DNA from: CAVSWT01 sp963731745
GTDB lineage: Bacteria; Bacteroidota; Ignavibacteria; Ignavibacteriales; Ignavibacteriaceae
Assembly (NCBI GenBank): GCA_963731745.1
Contig: CAVSWT010000015.1
Coordinates: 206,841 to 270,840, forward strand
Length of the DNA stretch: 64,000 bases
Reading direction: 5' to 3'
Shown here: one piece after another, positions 17,126 through 25,370 of the stretch
How the letters are laid out: each line of letters begins with the position of its first letter
Numbering within the stretch: the first letter of the stretch is position 1
Position numbers and translations under genes: made by a program
Notes under the pieces: generated by a model
The model's database searches: none
What the model saw: only the letters and a program-made list of their open reading frames with translations
What the model was told of the DNA's origin: nothing

Positions 17126-18175
17126 CTAAAGTAACTTTCTAATTTCTTCCCAAAGAATATCATTCTCTTCTTCATTGCCTATTGATATTCTCAAGCATCC
17201 CTCCAGTTTCGGTTGTGAGCTTCTATCTCTGATTATTACTCCTTTTTCAGCCAGCTGCTTTTGAATATCTTTAGGATTAGCACATTTAATTAATAAAAAA
17301 TTAGCATCAGAATGAAATACTTTTTCAATTCCGGTTAAAGTCTCTAATTGATTCTTTAATCTTTCTCTTTCTCTTATGATTGACGAAATGTACTGCTTTT
17401 TAGTTTCATTATTTTCGATTGCTTTTAAAACCGCAAATCTTGTAAGAGAATTAATATTGTACGGAGCTTTAACTTTAAATAAATAACTTGTGATTTCTGG
17501 ATTTGCAATTGAATATCCAAGTCTTATTCCAGCTAATCCCCACGCTTTTGAAAAAGTTCTCATCACAATAAGATTTTTATGATTATGAACTTCATTTATA
17601 AGACTTCCTCCTTCAGCAAAATCAATATAAGCTTCATCGATTACAATTATGCATTTAAGTTCGCCACATAATTTTAGCACATCTTCTTTGTTCAATAAAT
17701 TTCCCGTAGGATTATTCGGTGAACAAAGAAAGACTATTTTTGTTTTTTCGTCACAGGCGTTAATTGTTTTATCAACATCAATTTGAAAATCATCTGTTAA
17801 TAAAATTTCTTTGGTTTGAATGTTATTTATGTTGCATGAAACTTTGTACATACCGTAAGTTGGTTCTGGAATAACAACATTATCGGTTTTCGGTTCACAA
17901 AAAATTCTAATCAGCAAATCAATTATTTCATCCGAGCCGACACCAAAGAATAAACTGTCTTCTTTAATTTCATAAAGTTTAGATACTGTTTTCCTCAAAT
18001 CTTTTTGATGAGGGTCGGGATAACGATTTAAATGTAATTCACTAATCTCATTAAAAGTCGAGCCCCAGCTATTTTCATTTGCATCAAGCAAAATTCCGCT
18101 TTCGTAAATATCTCGAGCAGATGTATATGGCTTTAAGTCTAAAATATTTTTTCTTATAAGATTCTTAATTTCCAT
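17126..18175 (-). CDS. hisC: Histidinol-phosphate aminotransferase
   Basis: 349 residues, fold-type I PLP aminotransferase of the histidine pathway. Landmarks are NENSWGS near the N-terminus, NRYPDPHQKDLRKTV, FFGVGSDEIIDLLIR, PNNPTGNLL, VIDEAYIDFAE, the PLP lysine in RTFSKAWGLAGIRLGY, and LRISIGNEEEND at the end. The gene lies between hisD and hisB with gaps of 6 and 2 bases. HisC enzymes can have side activity on aromatic amino acids, but context fixes the role here. Confidence 0.96.
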   Translation of the reverse strand: MEIKNLIRKNILDLKPYTSARDIYESGILLDANENSWGSTFNEISELHLNRYPDPHQKDLRKTVSKLYEIKEDSLFFGVGSDEIIDLLIRIFCEPKTDNVVIPEPTYGMYKVSCNINNIQTKEILLTDDFQIDVDKTINACDEKTKIVFLCSPNNPTGNLLNKEDVLKLCGELKCIIVIDEAYIDFAEGGSLINEVHNHKNLIVMRTFSKAWGLAGIRLGYSIANPEITSYLFKVKAPYNINSLTRFAVLKAIENNETKKQYISSIIRERERLKNQLETLTGIEKVFHSDANFLLIKCANPKDIQKQLAEKGVIIRDRSSQPKLEGCLRISIGNEEENDILWEEIRKLL

Positions 18176-18181
18176 TTGTGA

Positions 18182-19471
18182 CTATTTATTTTTTAACCTG
18201 ATTGAAACGGCATTTTTATGAGCCTGCAAACCTTCTACTTCTGCAAGCGTTTCAACCGTTTTTGAAATATTTTTTAATCCTTCTTTTGTAAGATTCTGAA
18301 AAGTTATTGACTTCATAAACGATTCAACATTTACACCGCTGAAAGTTTTTGCATAACCATAAGTCGGCAATGAATGATTTGTACCTGAAGCATAATCGCC
18401 AACGCTTTCAGGGGAATACTTTCCGACAAAAACAGACCCGGCATTTATTATTTTATTTTTTATCTTTTCCGCATATTCAAAATTCAAAATCAAATGTTCA
18501 GGGGCATAAGAATTACTAAAAGCAATAGCTTCTTCAAAATCATCAACAATTAATGCGAATGAATTTTCTAATGATTTTGAAGCAAAACCTTTTCTCGGCA
18601 AGTCTTCAATTTGAATTTTTATTTCATTCAAAACTTCTTCTACTTTTTTATCCGAAGTTGAAACAAGCACGACTTGCGAATCACTTCCGTGTTCTGCCTG
18701 CGAAAGCAAATCTGCGGCTGCGAAAGACGCATTTGAATTTTCATCAACGATAACAAGCACTTCACTTGGACCCGCAGGCATATCAATAGAACATCCTTCA
18801 GCATCTATGCTTACTAATAATTTTGCTGAAGTTACATATTGATTGCCCGGCCCGAAAATTTTATTAACTTTTTCGATTGTTTCGTCACCATAAGCCATTA
18901 ACCCAATTGCCTGCGCTCCACCGATTTTATAAAATTCATTAATCCCGCAAAGCTTAGCTGCATAAAGTAAAGGATAATTTATTTTTCCATCTTTTGAAGG
19001 AGAACAAACAACAACTCTTTTGCATCCGGCAATTTGAGCTGGAATTCCAAGCATTAACATTGTGGATGGGAGCACTGCATTACCGCCCGGTACATATAAT
19101 CCAACATTTTCAATTGGCCTAAATTCTCGCGAGCAATTAATTCCTTTCATCGTTTCAACTTCGTAACTTTTTGGCAATTGCTGTTGATGAAAATTATGTA
19201 TGTTTTCGAATGCTGTTCTGATTGCTTCTTTTATTTCAGATGATAATTTTTTTTCTGCTTCGTTAAATTCATTCTCCCTGACTAAAAGATTTTCTTCTTC
19301 AAAACCATCAAATTTTTTTGCATATTTTTTTGCTGCTGATAAACCGTTTGCTTTAATATCTTCTAAAATCGGCTTAACGATTTTAAACACCTTTTCATTA
19401 TCAATTGAAGGACGTTTTGTTAAATCCTTAATTTCGGTTTTTGATAATTTGTTGTAATAATATTTTTTCAT
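18182..19471 (-). CDS. hisD: Histidinol dehydrogenase
   Basis: 429 residues, NAD-dependent zinc enzyme that oxidises histidinol to histidine in the last two steps. Visible motifs are NVGLYVPGGNAVLPSTMLM, KIGGAQAIGLMAYG, KIFGPGNQYVTSAK, DMPAGPSEVLVI, LLSQAEHGSDSQ (metal and catalytic residues) and YAPEHL. The C-terminal VGDYASGTNHSLPT holds the second zinc ligands. Full family length. It is separated from hisG by a four-helix-bundle gene, which is an unusual insertion. Confidence 0.97.
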   Translation of the reverse strand: MKKYYYNKLSKTEIKDLTKRPSIDNEKVFKIVKPILEDIKANGLSAAKKYAKKFDGFEEENLLVRENEFNEAEKKLSSEIKEAIRTAFENIHNFHQQQLPKSYEVETMKGINCSREFRPIENVGLYVPGGNAVLPSTMLMLGIPAQIAGCKRVVVCSPSKDGKINYPLLYAAKLCGINEFYKIGGAQAIGLMAYGDETIEKVNKIFGPGNQYVTSAKLLVSIDAEGCSIDMPAGPSEVLVIVDENSNASFAAADLLSQAEHGSDSQVVLVSTSDKKVEEVLNEIKIQIEDLPRKGFASKSLENSFALIVDDFEEAIAFSNSYAPEHLILNFEYAEKIKNKIINAGSVFVGKYSPESVGDYASGTNHSLPTYGYAKTFSGVNVESFMKSITFQNLTKEGLKNISKTVETLAEVEGLQAHKNAVSIRLKNK

Positions 19472-19524
19472 GTTGAGTTTATGAGTAAATGAGTAAAAGA
19501 GTTTATGAGATTATAAATTAATGA

Positions 19525-19872
19525 TTAATTGTTTTTTAAATATTTAATTAGGTTCAATAACATTTTTCTGATTGTTTCAATTTTACTGAAAATTTCCGAA
19601 GAAATTATATATCCTAATTTTTCAGATATAATTACTTGCGTTTCTAATTCAGATAATGAACCTAAGCTTATCTACAAAAATTGAATATATTCTTTTTTAG
19701 AATTCCGGGCAGCACCTTCAGCAATATTTGAAGGTATTGAAATCGCCGATCTTCTAATTTGAGAAGTCAATCCATACAACTCTTCTTTTGGAAAGGTTTT
19801 GGTTAAAGCATAAATCTCAACAACTAATTCAATACTCAAATTATAGACTTTTAAATCTTTATGTGTCTGCAT
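19525..19872 (-). pseudogene. Four-helix bundle protein (S23/IVP family) with an internal TAG stop, inside the his operon
   Basis: The readable part, MQTHKDLKVYNLSIELVVEIYALTK, then GLTSQIRRSAISIPSNIAEGAARNSKKEYIQFL, is the four-helix bundle family first known from 23S rRNA intervening sequences. A TAG codon at 19672-19674 (minus strand) interrupts it after residue 66. The same frame then continues ISLGSLSELETQVIISEKLG to a natural stop at 19525, which is the usual C-terminal half. The full frame would be 115 residues, the normal length. Since frame is kept, this is a nonsense substitution (or an error) rather than an indel. The gene sits between hisG and hisD on the same strand. Function is unknown; the family often turns up as a mobile passenger. 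Confidence 0.8.
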
Positions 19873-19915
19873 TTAATTCCACATTCACGCATTAACTCAT
19901 CTACCCATCTACTTA

Positions 19916-20782
19916 TTAAAGGATCATATTTTCAATTGGCAGCAATAAAATTCCAGATGCACCCGCAGCTTTTAAATCATCTACAATACTCCAAAATTTT
20001 TCAGAGGGAATAACAGCATGAACCGCTAACATTTTTTCATCTGCTAAATGGAGTATGGTTGGACTTTTTAATGAAGGTATTAGTCCGGTAATTTTATTGA
20101 GAGAATCTTTAGGAACATTCATCATAAGGTACTTGGAAGATTGTGCTTTTTGTACGGAACGAATTCTCTTTAATAAATCATTAACAATTTGATTTTTATT
20201 TTCATCTTCAAATTTATCAGATGAAGAAATTAATACAGCTTCCGAATCATAAACTTTAAAAGATTTTTTCAACTTATTCATCATTAAAGTGTTTCCGGTA
20301 GAAACAATATCGCAAATCAAATCAGCAACTCCAAGAGATGGTGCAATCTCAACCGATCCGCTCAGCTCAATTATTTTCGCGTTTAAATTGTTTTCTTTAA
20401 GGAAATTTTTTAGGATTAGAGGATGTGATGTGGCAATAGTTTTATTATTAATCTCTTCAATATTTTTTAACACTTTATTTTCAGGATAAGCAATTAAAAG
20501 GCTGCATCTTCCGAATCCTAATTTTTCAAGAGTTACGGGGTTTGTCTGTTTTTCATAAATTATATTTTCGCCCACAATTCCTATATCAGCTACCCCATCT
20601 CTTACATATTCGGGAATATCATCATCACGAAGAAATAAAATATCAAGAGGAAAATTTCTTACTGAAATTACAAGTCTCTCAGAATAATTTTCAATATCCA
20701 ATCCGCAATTGCGTAAAAGATTTAACGATTTTTCAGTTAATCTTCCTTTACTTTGAATTGCCAGTTTTAAGTTACCGTTCAT
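19916..20782 (-). CDS. hisG: ATP phosphoribosyltransferase, long form
   Basis: 288 residues. Catalyses the first, committed step of histidine synthesis (ATP plus PRPP). It starts NGNLKLAIQSKGRLTEKSL and has GVADIGIVGENII, GFGRCSLLIAYP, IATSHPLILKNFL and the PRPP-binding region SGSVEIAPSLGVADLICDIVSTGNTL. A C-terminal domain of about 75 residues (YLMMNVPKDSLNKITGLIPSL, HAVIPSEKFWSIVDDLKAAGASGILLLPIENM) is the regulatory histidine-binding domain of long-form HisG, so feedback inhibition is expected and no HisZ is needed. AAGGA precedes the ATG. First structural gene after the attenuator. Confidence 0.97.
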   Translation of the reverse strand: MNGNLKLAIQSKGRLTEKSLNLLRNCGLDIENYSERLVISVRNFPLDILFLRDDDIPEYVRDGVADIGIVGENIIYEKQTNPVTLEKLGFGRCSLLIAYPENKVLKNIEEINNKTIATSHPLILKNFLKENNLNAKIIELSGSVEIAPSLGVADLICDIVSTGNTLMMNKLKKSFKVYDSEAVLISSSDKFEDENKNQIVNDLLKRIRSVQKAQSSKYLMMNVPKDSLNKITGLIPSLKSPTILHLADEKMLAVHAVIPSEKFWSIVDDLKAAGASGILLLPIENMIL

Positions 20783-20900
20783 TAATCGTCCTTATTCTTT
20801 TCAATATTTTTTCATTTTATTTTTTAAAATCCTTTCATCTCACAAAAAGGAACTACCACAAGAGAACACGGAGTTACTCAGATCAAATGCACATCTTTTA

Positions 20901-20931
20901 CAAACCCAATTTCTTTAAGAAATTGGGTTTG
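20901..20931. repeat. Copy 1 of the dispersed AAACCCAATTTC palindrome
   Basis: A perfect 15-base inverted repeat, CAAACCCAATTTCTT / AAGAAATTGGGTTTG, is separated by a single base. The same arms recur at 45572-45602 exactly and at 22614-22644 with changes, and a GC-richer variant is at 29396-29426. This copy lies between the attenuator terminator and hisG, so it is transcribed in the his leader RNA if readthrough occurs. Confidence 0.85.
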
Positions 20932-20940
20932 TTTAAAACT

Positions 20941-20965
20941 AAAAACCCCGACAAAAGCCGGGGTG
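20941..20965 (-). terminator. Attenuator terminator of the his operon
   Basis: Read on the minus strand, the RNA has CCCCG, an 8-base loop and CGGGG, followed by TTTTTAG. The hairpin (20946-20963) starts about 25 bases after the stop codon of the histidine-rich leader peptide and lies about 160 bases before hisG. That is the arrangement of a transcription attenuator. Confidence 0.85.
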
Positions 20966-20988
20966 TTGAAAAAATTCTATTTCCTTAA

Positions 20989-21069
20989 TTAGCACGCACC
21001 GGCATAAACATCTATTGGATGATGATGTAAATGATGGTGGATATTAGTATTTAAATTTTCTCTTTTCAT
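20989..21069 (-). CDS. hisL: His operon leader peptide (histidine-rich, 26 residues)
   Basis: A 26-codon frame begins ATG AAA AGA GAA AAT and contains the run HHHLHHHP, that is six His codons within seven, then ends in YAGAC-stop. It is followed directly by an intrinsic terminator and then hisG. In the known attenuation mechanism, scarcity of charged His-tRNA stalls the ribosome at these codons and prevents terminator formation, so the operon is switched on. The peptide itself probably has no other function. No ribosome binding site is visible; a promoter-like sequence ends only 9 bases upstream, so translation may start on an almost leaderless RNA. The histidine run in front of a his operon makes chance very unlikely. 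Confidence 0.9.
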   Translation of the reverse strand: MKRENLNTNIHHHLHHHPIDVYAGAC

Positions 21070-21078
21070 ATCGTGGTG

Positions 21079-21109
21079 CAAAATTAACTAAAGAATTGAA
21101 TAATTCAAA
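21079..21109 (-). promoter_or_regulatory. Bacteroidota-type promoter for the his leader and operon
   Basis: On the minus strand TTTG, exactly 19 bases, then TAATTTTG match the Bacteroidota consensus TTTG-N19-TAnnTTTG. The leader-peptide ATG begins 9 bases after the -7 element, which predicts a 5' untranslated region of only a few bases. Seen in sequence; activity is inferred. Confidence 0.6.
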
Positions 21110-21161
21110 CAAATAAAATTATAGAACTATAATTTTTTATTAAAACTTAAGCTTACTTATG

Positions 21162-21377
21162 TTAATCATCCAGTTCTTCGCATAAAAATCCAAAATTACT
21201 TACCCGATCTCTTATTTCATTTACTTGTAAATCTTCACCCACAACCCGCAAAACTTTGTCAGAATCTTCAAGGTCAATAGTGCAATTTTGAATTTCGTAA
21301 GTATTGCTCAATAAATTTTTAACTGGGTTAAATTCGGACGAAGAATAAATATTTGTTTTAAATATTAATACTTCCAT
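21162..21377 (-). CDS. Small HMA-like (ferredoxin-like fold) protein without CxxC
   Basis: 71 residues. The alternation VLIFKTNIYS..., VKNLL, TIDLEDSDKVLRVVG, EIRDRVSNFGFLCEEL follows the beta-alpha-beta-beta-alpha-beta layout of heavy-metal-associated domains, but the metal-binding CxxC is absent, so metal transport should not be assumed. A good AAGGAG box precedes the ATG. It is 61 bases downstream of the small membrane protein gene and on the same strand as the sigma factor, so the three probably form one transcript. Function unknown. Confidence 0.6.
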   Translation of the reverse strand: MEVLIFKTNIYSSSEFNPVKNLLSNTYEIQNCTIDLEDSDKVLRVVGEDLQVNEIRDRVSNFGFLCEELDD

Positions 21378-21438
21378 CGATTCTCCTTAACATAATTATT
21401 GATAATTGTATTTTTTAATAATTATCTTCTTCTGCATA

Positions 21439-21741
21439 TTATTCAGATTTTAATTCTTGGTCATTTTCATTTGAATGAGCTTCTCCAAATTTCTGATGCC
21501 AGTAATCGTGGCGCTTTTTATAATAGTAAGGCGATGGTTTCTTTCCTACACCTGTAAAAATAATTTTCGATAAAATTAATATTCCCAACGCCTGGAAATA
21601 ATTAATTGTCGTTAATCCGAAGATTGCCGGCATAAGCCAATTCCATAGCAGCATAAGCACAAGGCTCATCACCGTTAAAAAAACAATTACGAAAATGAAT
21701 CCTTTTAAAAACATTCTTCGTTTGTTATAATAGCCGCACAT
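21439..21741 (-). CDS. Small membrane protein, conserved type, function unknown
   Basis: 100 residues with two hydrophobic segments (FIFVIVFLTVMSLVLMLLW and FQALGILILSKIIFTGV) linked by a short loop, and a charged C-terminal tail with YYYKKRHDYWHQKFGE. ACAAGGAGTT precedes the ATG. It begins 1 base after the sigma factor stop on the same strand, which suggests translation coupling and a role tied to that regulator, for instance as an envelope partner. It has no anti-sigma zinc motif, so an anti-sigma role is only a guess. Confidence 0.65.
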   Translation of the reverse strand: MCGYYNKRRMFLKGFIFVIVFLTVMSLVLMLLWNWLMPAIFGLTTINYFQALGILILSKIIFTGVGKKPSPYYYKKRHDYWHQKFGEAHSNENDQELKSE

Positions 21742-21742
21742 T

Positions 21743-22297
21743 TTATAACTCCTTGTATAGATTTTTTAATTTACTTCTTAAATACAAAACCGCGTATCGT
21801 TTTCTTGAGAGCAGAGTATTTATGGGGACGTTTTTCATTTCCGAAATTTCTTTAAAGCTTAACCCGTCGTATTCATTCATCACAAAAACTTCTTTTTGTT
21901 CTTCGGGAATTTCATCCAGCGCTTTTTCAATTTCTTCATTGATAACACTCTGCCAATAAATTTCATCCGGCATTTCACTAAGATCCGGAAGAATATCACT
22001 CAAGTTTAAAACTTCATCCTCTTCATCTTTATTATTAACGATTTTTGTATCGGGAAGAGGTTCTGTTTTTTTCTTTCTGTAAAGATCAATAATTTTATTT
22101 TTTGCGATGCGAATCAGCCAGGCAGAAATCCTTTCAATAAATTGAATATCTTCGTAGCCGCTTACCAATTGGTACATAACTTCCTGTAAAATATCTTCGG
22201 CATCTTCTTGAGTAGGCACATTTTTCCTGATGAAGCCTAAAAGCTTGCCGCGTTCCTTTTTATAAGTTAATTCTATCTGTCTTGCGTTTTCAGTCAT
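21743..22297 (-). CDS. ECF-family RNA polymerase sigma factor
   Basis: 184 residues. Region 2 is visible as EDAEDILQEVMYQLVSGY followed by ISAWLIRIAKNKIIDLYRKKK (-10 recognition). Region 4 is IEKALDEIPEEQKEVFVMNEYDGLSFKEISEMKNVPINTLLSRKRYAVLYLR (helix-turn-helix for -35). A 30-residue acidic linker with DEEDEVLNLSDILPDL lies between the two. It is followed by a small membrane protein and a small HMA-like protein, probably its operon. No anti-sigma factor with a recognisable zinc motif is next to it. No ribosome binding site is evident. Confidence 0.9.
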   Translation of the reverse strand: MTENARQIELTYKKERGKLLGFIRKNVPTQEDAEDILQEVMYQLVSGYEDIQFIERISAWLIRIAKNKIIDLYRKKKTEPLPDTKIVNNKDEEDEVLNLSDILPDLSEMPDEIYWQSVINEEIEKALDEIPEEQKEVFVMNEYDGLSFKEISEMKNVPINTLLSRKRYAVLYLRSKLKNLYKEL

Positions 22298-22500
22298 TCA
22301 CAAAAATTTTTGTTTCTATTGAGTAAGACGAATAAGTGCGGAAATTATTTTAACGAAATTATAGATAATTAGTTTAAAACTATATCTTTATTTTTTAAGT
22401 GGATTTAGAGGTTAAATGAATGGTTTATTTTGAAATTTAATTAAATCAAAGACTTAATGTTAAGGAAGAAATATGACAATTATAACAAATAGTATTTAAT

Positions 22501-22604
22501 GTAGAGACGCTCCGGTGGAGCGTCTTAAATTGTAATATCAAAATTATTGAAAAATATATTATTATTAGATTATTATATAAGACGCCTCACCGAGGCGTCT
22601 CTAC
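22501..22604. repeat. Composite palindromic repeat (two hairpins in mirror arrangement)
   Basis: Two hairpins lie 54 bases apart. The first is AGACGCTCC-GGT-GGAGCGTCT (22505-22525), preceded by GTAG. The second is AGACGCCTC-ACC-GAGGCGTCT (22580-22600), followed by CTAC. The outer ends GTAGAGACGC and GCGTCTCTAC are inverted copies of each other, so the whole is one larger inverted structure, as in bacterial REP/MITE-like elements. It lies in the 370-base gap between the sigma factor and the propeller lipoprotein genes. Confidence 0.8.
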
Positions 22605-22613
22605 CAAATATTA

Positions 22614-22644
22614 CAAACCCAATTTCTCAAAGAAATTGAGTTTG
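22614..22644. repeat. Copy 2 of the dispersed AAACCCAATTTC palindrome
   Basis: CAAACCCAATTTCTC followed by AAAGAAATTGAGTTTG, a slightly decayed version of the palindrome at 20901. It sits 24 bases downstream (minus sense) of the propeller lipoprotein stop and 10 bases from the composite repeat, and could act as a terminator. Confidence 0.75.
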
Positions 22645-22667
22645 TTAATTATTACCTCTAAATCAAC

Positions 22668-23838
22668 TTAATTGGCAGCTAAACCAGCACTACCCGCCGG
22701 CAAGCCAGATACCGTTTGTATTGGATAAAGATTACCATGACCGTTATTAATTCTAAACACACTTATTGTTTGATTACCTGAATTTAAGCAATATAAAAAT
22801 TGTGAGTTATTGCTGATTGCCATATCAATTGGTTTTGAACCATCTCCTGTTGAACCTGTATTTCCTCCATCATTAAATAATACTATGCTTCCGTTATGTT
22901 TAATTCTGTAACCGGAAATGTTACCGGTTCCCGTATTTGAGGTATAAGTGAATTTTCCATTTTTAGTAACGACCACCCAGCAAGGAGCCGTTTGTGTATT
23001 TGCAACAGGGCCGGTAATTAATTCTACTCCACTTGCACTTACATTATATGAAGACATAGCTCCAGCACCTGCTCCTCCACCAAAAGCATCTGAAACAATT
23101 AATCTTCCTCGTTTATCAAATTCAAATCCAAATGGCGTGTCACCGGCTGATGCAATTACGGTTGGCCCATTTGCAATTCCATCACTGCTTACGCTATATG
23201 AACTAATAACATTTGTAGCTTTTTCGGTTACAACTAAAACATTTCCCCATGGATTAAATTCGACTTGCGCCGGCCCTGATGCACCGGTGCTTAAAGGTTT
23301 TGTAGAACCGGTAATTTGTGAAAGGGTTCCGTCACGAGAAATTTTAAAGCCTGTTATATTTCCGGTGCCACCTGAATTCAATACATAAAGCAGTCTATCA
23401 TGAACAGTCAAGCTGATTGGAGTTGTACCGCCTGAAGGTTTTTTATCAACTAAAGATAAGCCGTTTTTATTAATTGATAATACAGAAACATCATTGCTGC
23501 CTGCATTTACCGCAAATATAAATCTTCCTCTATTAACAACCGCTCCTTGTGAACCTAATCCGGCACCAGTTCCAGTGCCGCCTGTTGAATATGAACCTGA
23601 AAGCCTTAATCTTCCATTATGTGATCTTGAATAAACCATAACTTCATTACCGGAGGTAGAGTTTGAAAGAGTATAAACAGCAAAATAATTGCTGCCCGGC
23701 CCTCCGTCTTTAGCCAATCCGTCTACCTGGTCAGAATCAACGGGACTATCAATAGAACTCATGTCATTCTTTTGACAGCCGAAAAATGAAATCAATACAA
23801 TCAAAAAAAGAAATGGGAAAAATTTCTTTGGCTCTCAT
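22668..23838 (-). pseudogene. Beta-propeller (lactonase-like) lipoprotein, frameshifted just after the start
   Basis: The long frame (up to 23804) is a seven-bladed propeller of the YVTN/lactonase type, with repeated units such as GRFIFAVNAGSNDVSVLSIN, GKFTYTSNTGTGNISGYRI and QFLYCLNSGNQTISVFRIN. Its own start would be a TTG inside a lipoprotein signal. An ATG at 23838 with an AAAGGAG box 8 bases upstream reads MRAK. After one extra base in the T-run at 23827-23829 is ignored it continues KFFPFLFLIVLISFFGC, a perfect lipoprotein signal with lipobox. The corrected gene has 389 residues. Likely envelope-anchored; the enzymatic activity is uncertain, as many such propellers are not lactonases. 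Confidence 0.75.
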
Positions 23839-24037
23839 AGCATTAGCTCCTTTTATTAGTTATACATAATTGGTTTGGAATGGTAAAATGCAGGAAGGAT
23901 GTCACAAGACTGTCACGAAGATTTAAAATTTTTGAATTACCTGCCTTTGAGTGAAAATTTCGATTTCTTTTCTAACTTTGTCCCGACGATATTATTGAAT
24001 AAATTTATTTTTTCATTTCAAAAATCTAAAAATTAAT

Positions 24038-25249
24038 TTGAAACAAAGATTAATAGTAATCGGCGGAGGTGCAGCAGGATTTTTTGGAGCTATAAATTAT
24101 GCAGAAAAAAATCCGGCTGATGAAGTTATTATTCTTGAAAAATCAAACAAGCTCTTAAGTAAGGTTAAAATATCAGGCGGGGGAAGATGCAATGTTACCA
24201 ATTCCATCAGCAATCCAATTGAACTTTCAAAATTTTATCCGAGAGGTGAAAAAGAATTAATCGGGCCTTTTAATAAATTCACCACAACAGACACAATTAA
24301 ATGGTTTGATGAGAGAGGGATTAAATTAAAAATTGAAGAAGATGGGAGAGTATTTCCAGTCACCGATGATTCGCAAACTATTATTGATTGTTTTTTGAAA
24401 GAAGCAGAAAAACTGAACATACATATCTTTACAAAAAAAAATGTTCAAAGGTTAAATCAATCTGAAAGTAATAGATGGGAAGTAAGCTGCTCGGATAATT
24501 CGGAATTTGAATCGGATAAAATATTAGTCACAACTGGCAATAGTGAATCCTTTTGGAATATGATAAGCAGCCTTGGGCATGAAATAATAAAACCAATTCC
24601 TTCTCTATTCACATTTAACATTCACGATGAAAGGTTAAAAGAACTTGCGGGAGTTTCAGTTCAGAATGTTGAAATAAAGATTACTAATACAAATTATAAA
24701 TCTTCAGGGCCATTACTAATAACTCACTGGGGATTAAGCGGACCAGCAATATTAAAGCTGTCGGCTTTTGCTGCGCGCGAATTGAATTCGATGAATTATA
24801 GTTTTGAAATTGAAATAAATTTTACTCCGCTACACACTTTTAACCAAATTGCTGATGAATTAAAAAAAGTAAAAGTATCGTCATCAAAAAAAATTATTTC
24901 ATCTCATAATCTTTTTATTATTCCTTTAAGATTTTGGGAAAAGATAACAACAGCATCAGGCATTTCTTCAGAATTAAAATGGAATGATATTTCTAATTTA
25001 TTATTAAGAAATCTTGCAAAAGAACTAACTCAAGCAAAATTTTATGTAACAGGCAAAAGTACTTTCAAAGAAGAGTTTGTTACGTGCGGAGGAGTTTCAT
25101 TAAAAGAAGTTGATTTTAGAACTATGCAAAGTAAAATATTACCTAATATTTATTTTGCGGGAGAAGTTTTGAATATTGATGCTTTAACAGGTGGATTTAA
25201 TTTTCAATCTGCATGGACTACGAGCTGGATTGCTGCTAATACTCTTTAA
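24038..25249 (+). CDS. HI0933-family flavoprotein (NAD(P)/FAD-dependent oxidoreductase)
   Basis: 403 residues. The FAD-binding Rossmann motif LIVIGGGAAGFFGAINYAE is at the very start. KISGGGRCNVTNS is the signature of the HI0933/YhiN family, and the C-terminal block GGVSLKEVDFRTMQSKI ... GEVLNIDALTGGFNFQSAWTTSW is also characteristic. The start codon is TTG, and no ATG is available upstream in frame. The physiological substrate of this family is not established. It is a single gene, about 120 bases before the ABC1 kinase gene on the same strand. Confidence 0.88.
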   Translation: MKQRLIVIGGGAAGFFGAINYAEKNPADEVIILEKSNKLLSKVKISGGGRCNVTNSISNPIELSKFYPRGEKELIGPFNKFTTTDTIKWFDERGIKLKIEEDGRVFPVTDDSQTIIDCFLKEAEKLNIHIFTKKNVQRLNQSESNRWEVSCSDNSEFESDKILVTTGNSESFWNMISSLGHEIIKPIPSLFTFNIHDERLKELAGVSVQNVEIKITNTNYKSSGPLLITHWGLSGPAILKLSAFAARELNSMNYSFEIEINFTPLHTFNQIADELKKVKVSSSKKIISSHNLFIIPLRFWEKITTASGISSELKWNDISNLLLRNLAKELTQAKFYVTGKSTFKEEFVTCGGVSLKEVDFRTMQSKILPNIYFAGEVLNIDALTGGFNFQSAWTTSWIAANTL

Positions 25250-25370
25250 TTTTTTTTCTCTTCTTTAAATAATAACAGAAATGCTTTTGCTTCAGATCAC
25301 GGATAAATTTTGCTCACTTATAAATTTACAAATTAGACATAAATTATTAAGAAAAAGTTGAGTAAAAATT

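Noticed and set aside
20783..20900. Possible second leader or small RNA upstream of hisG
   Set aside because: No conserved structure apart from the dispersed palindrome and no coding frame.
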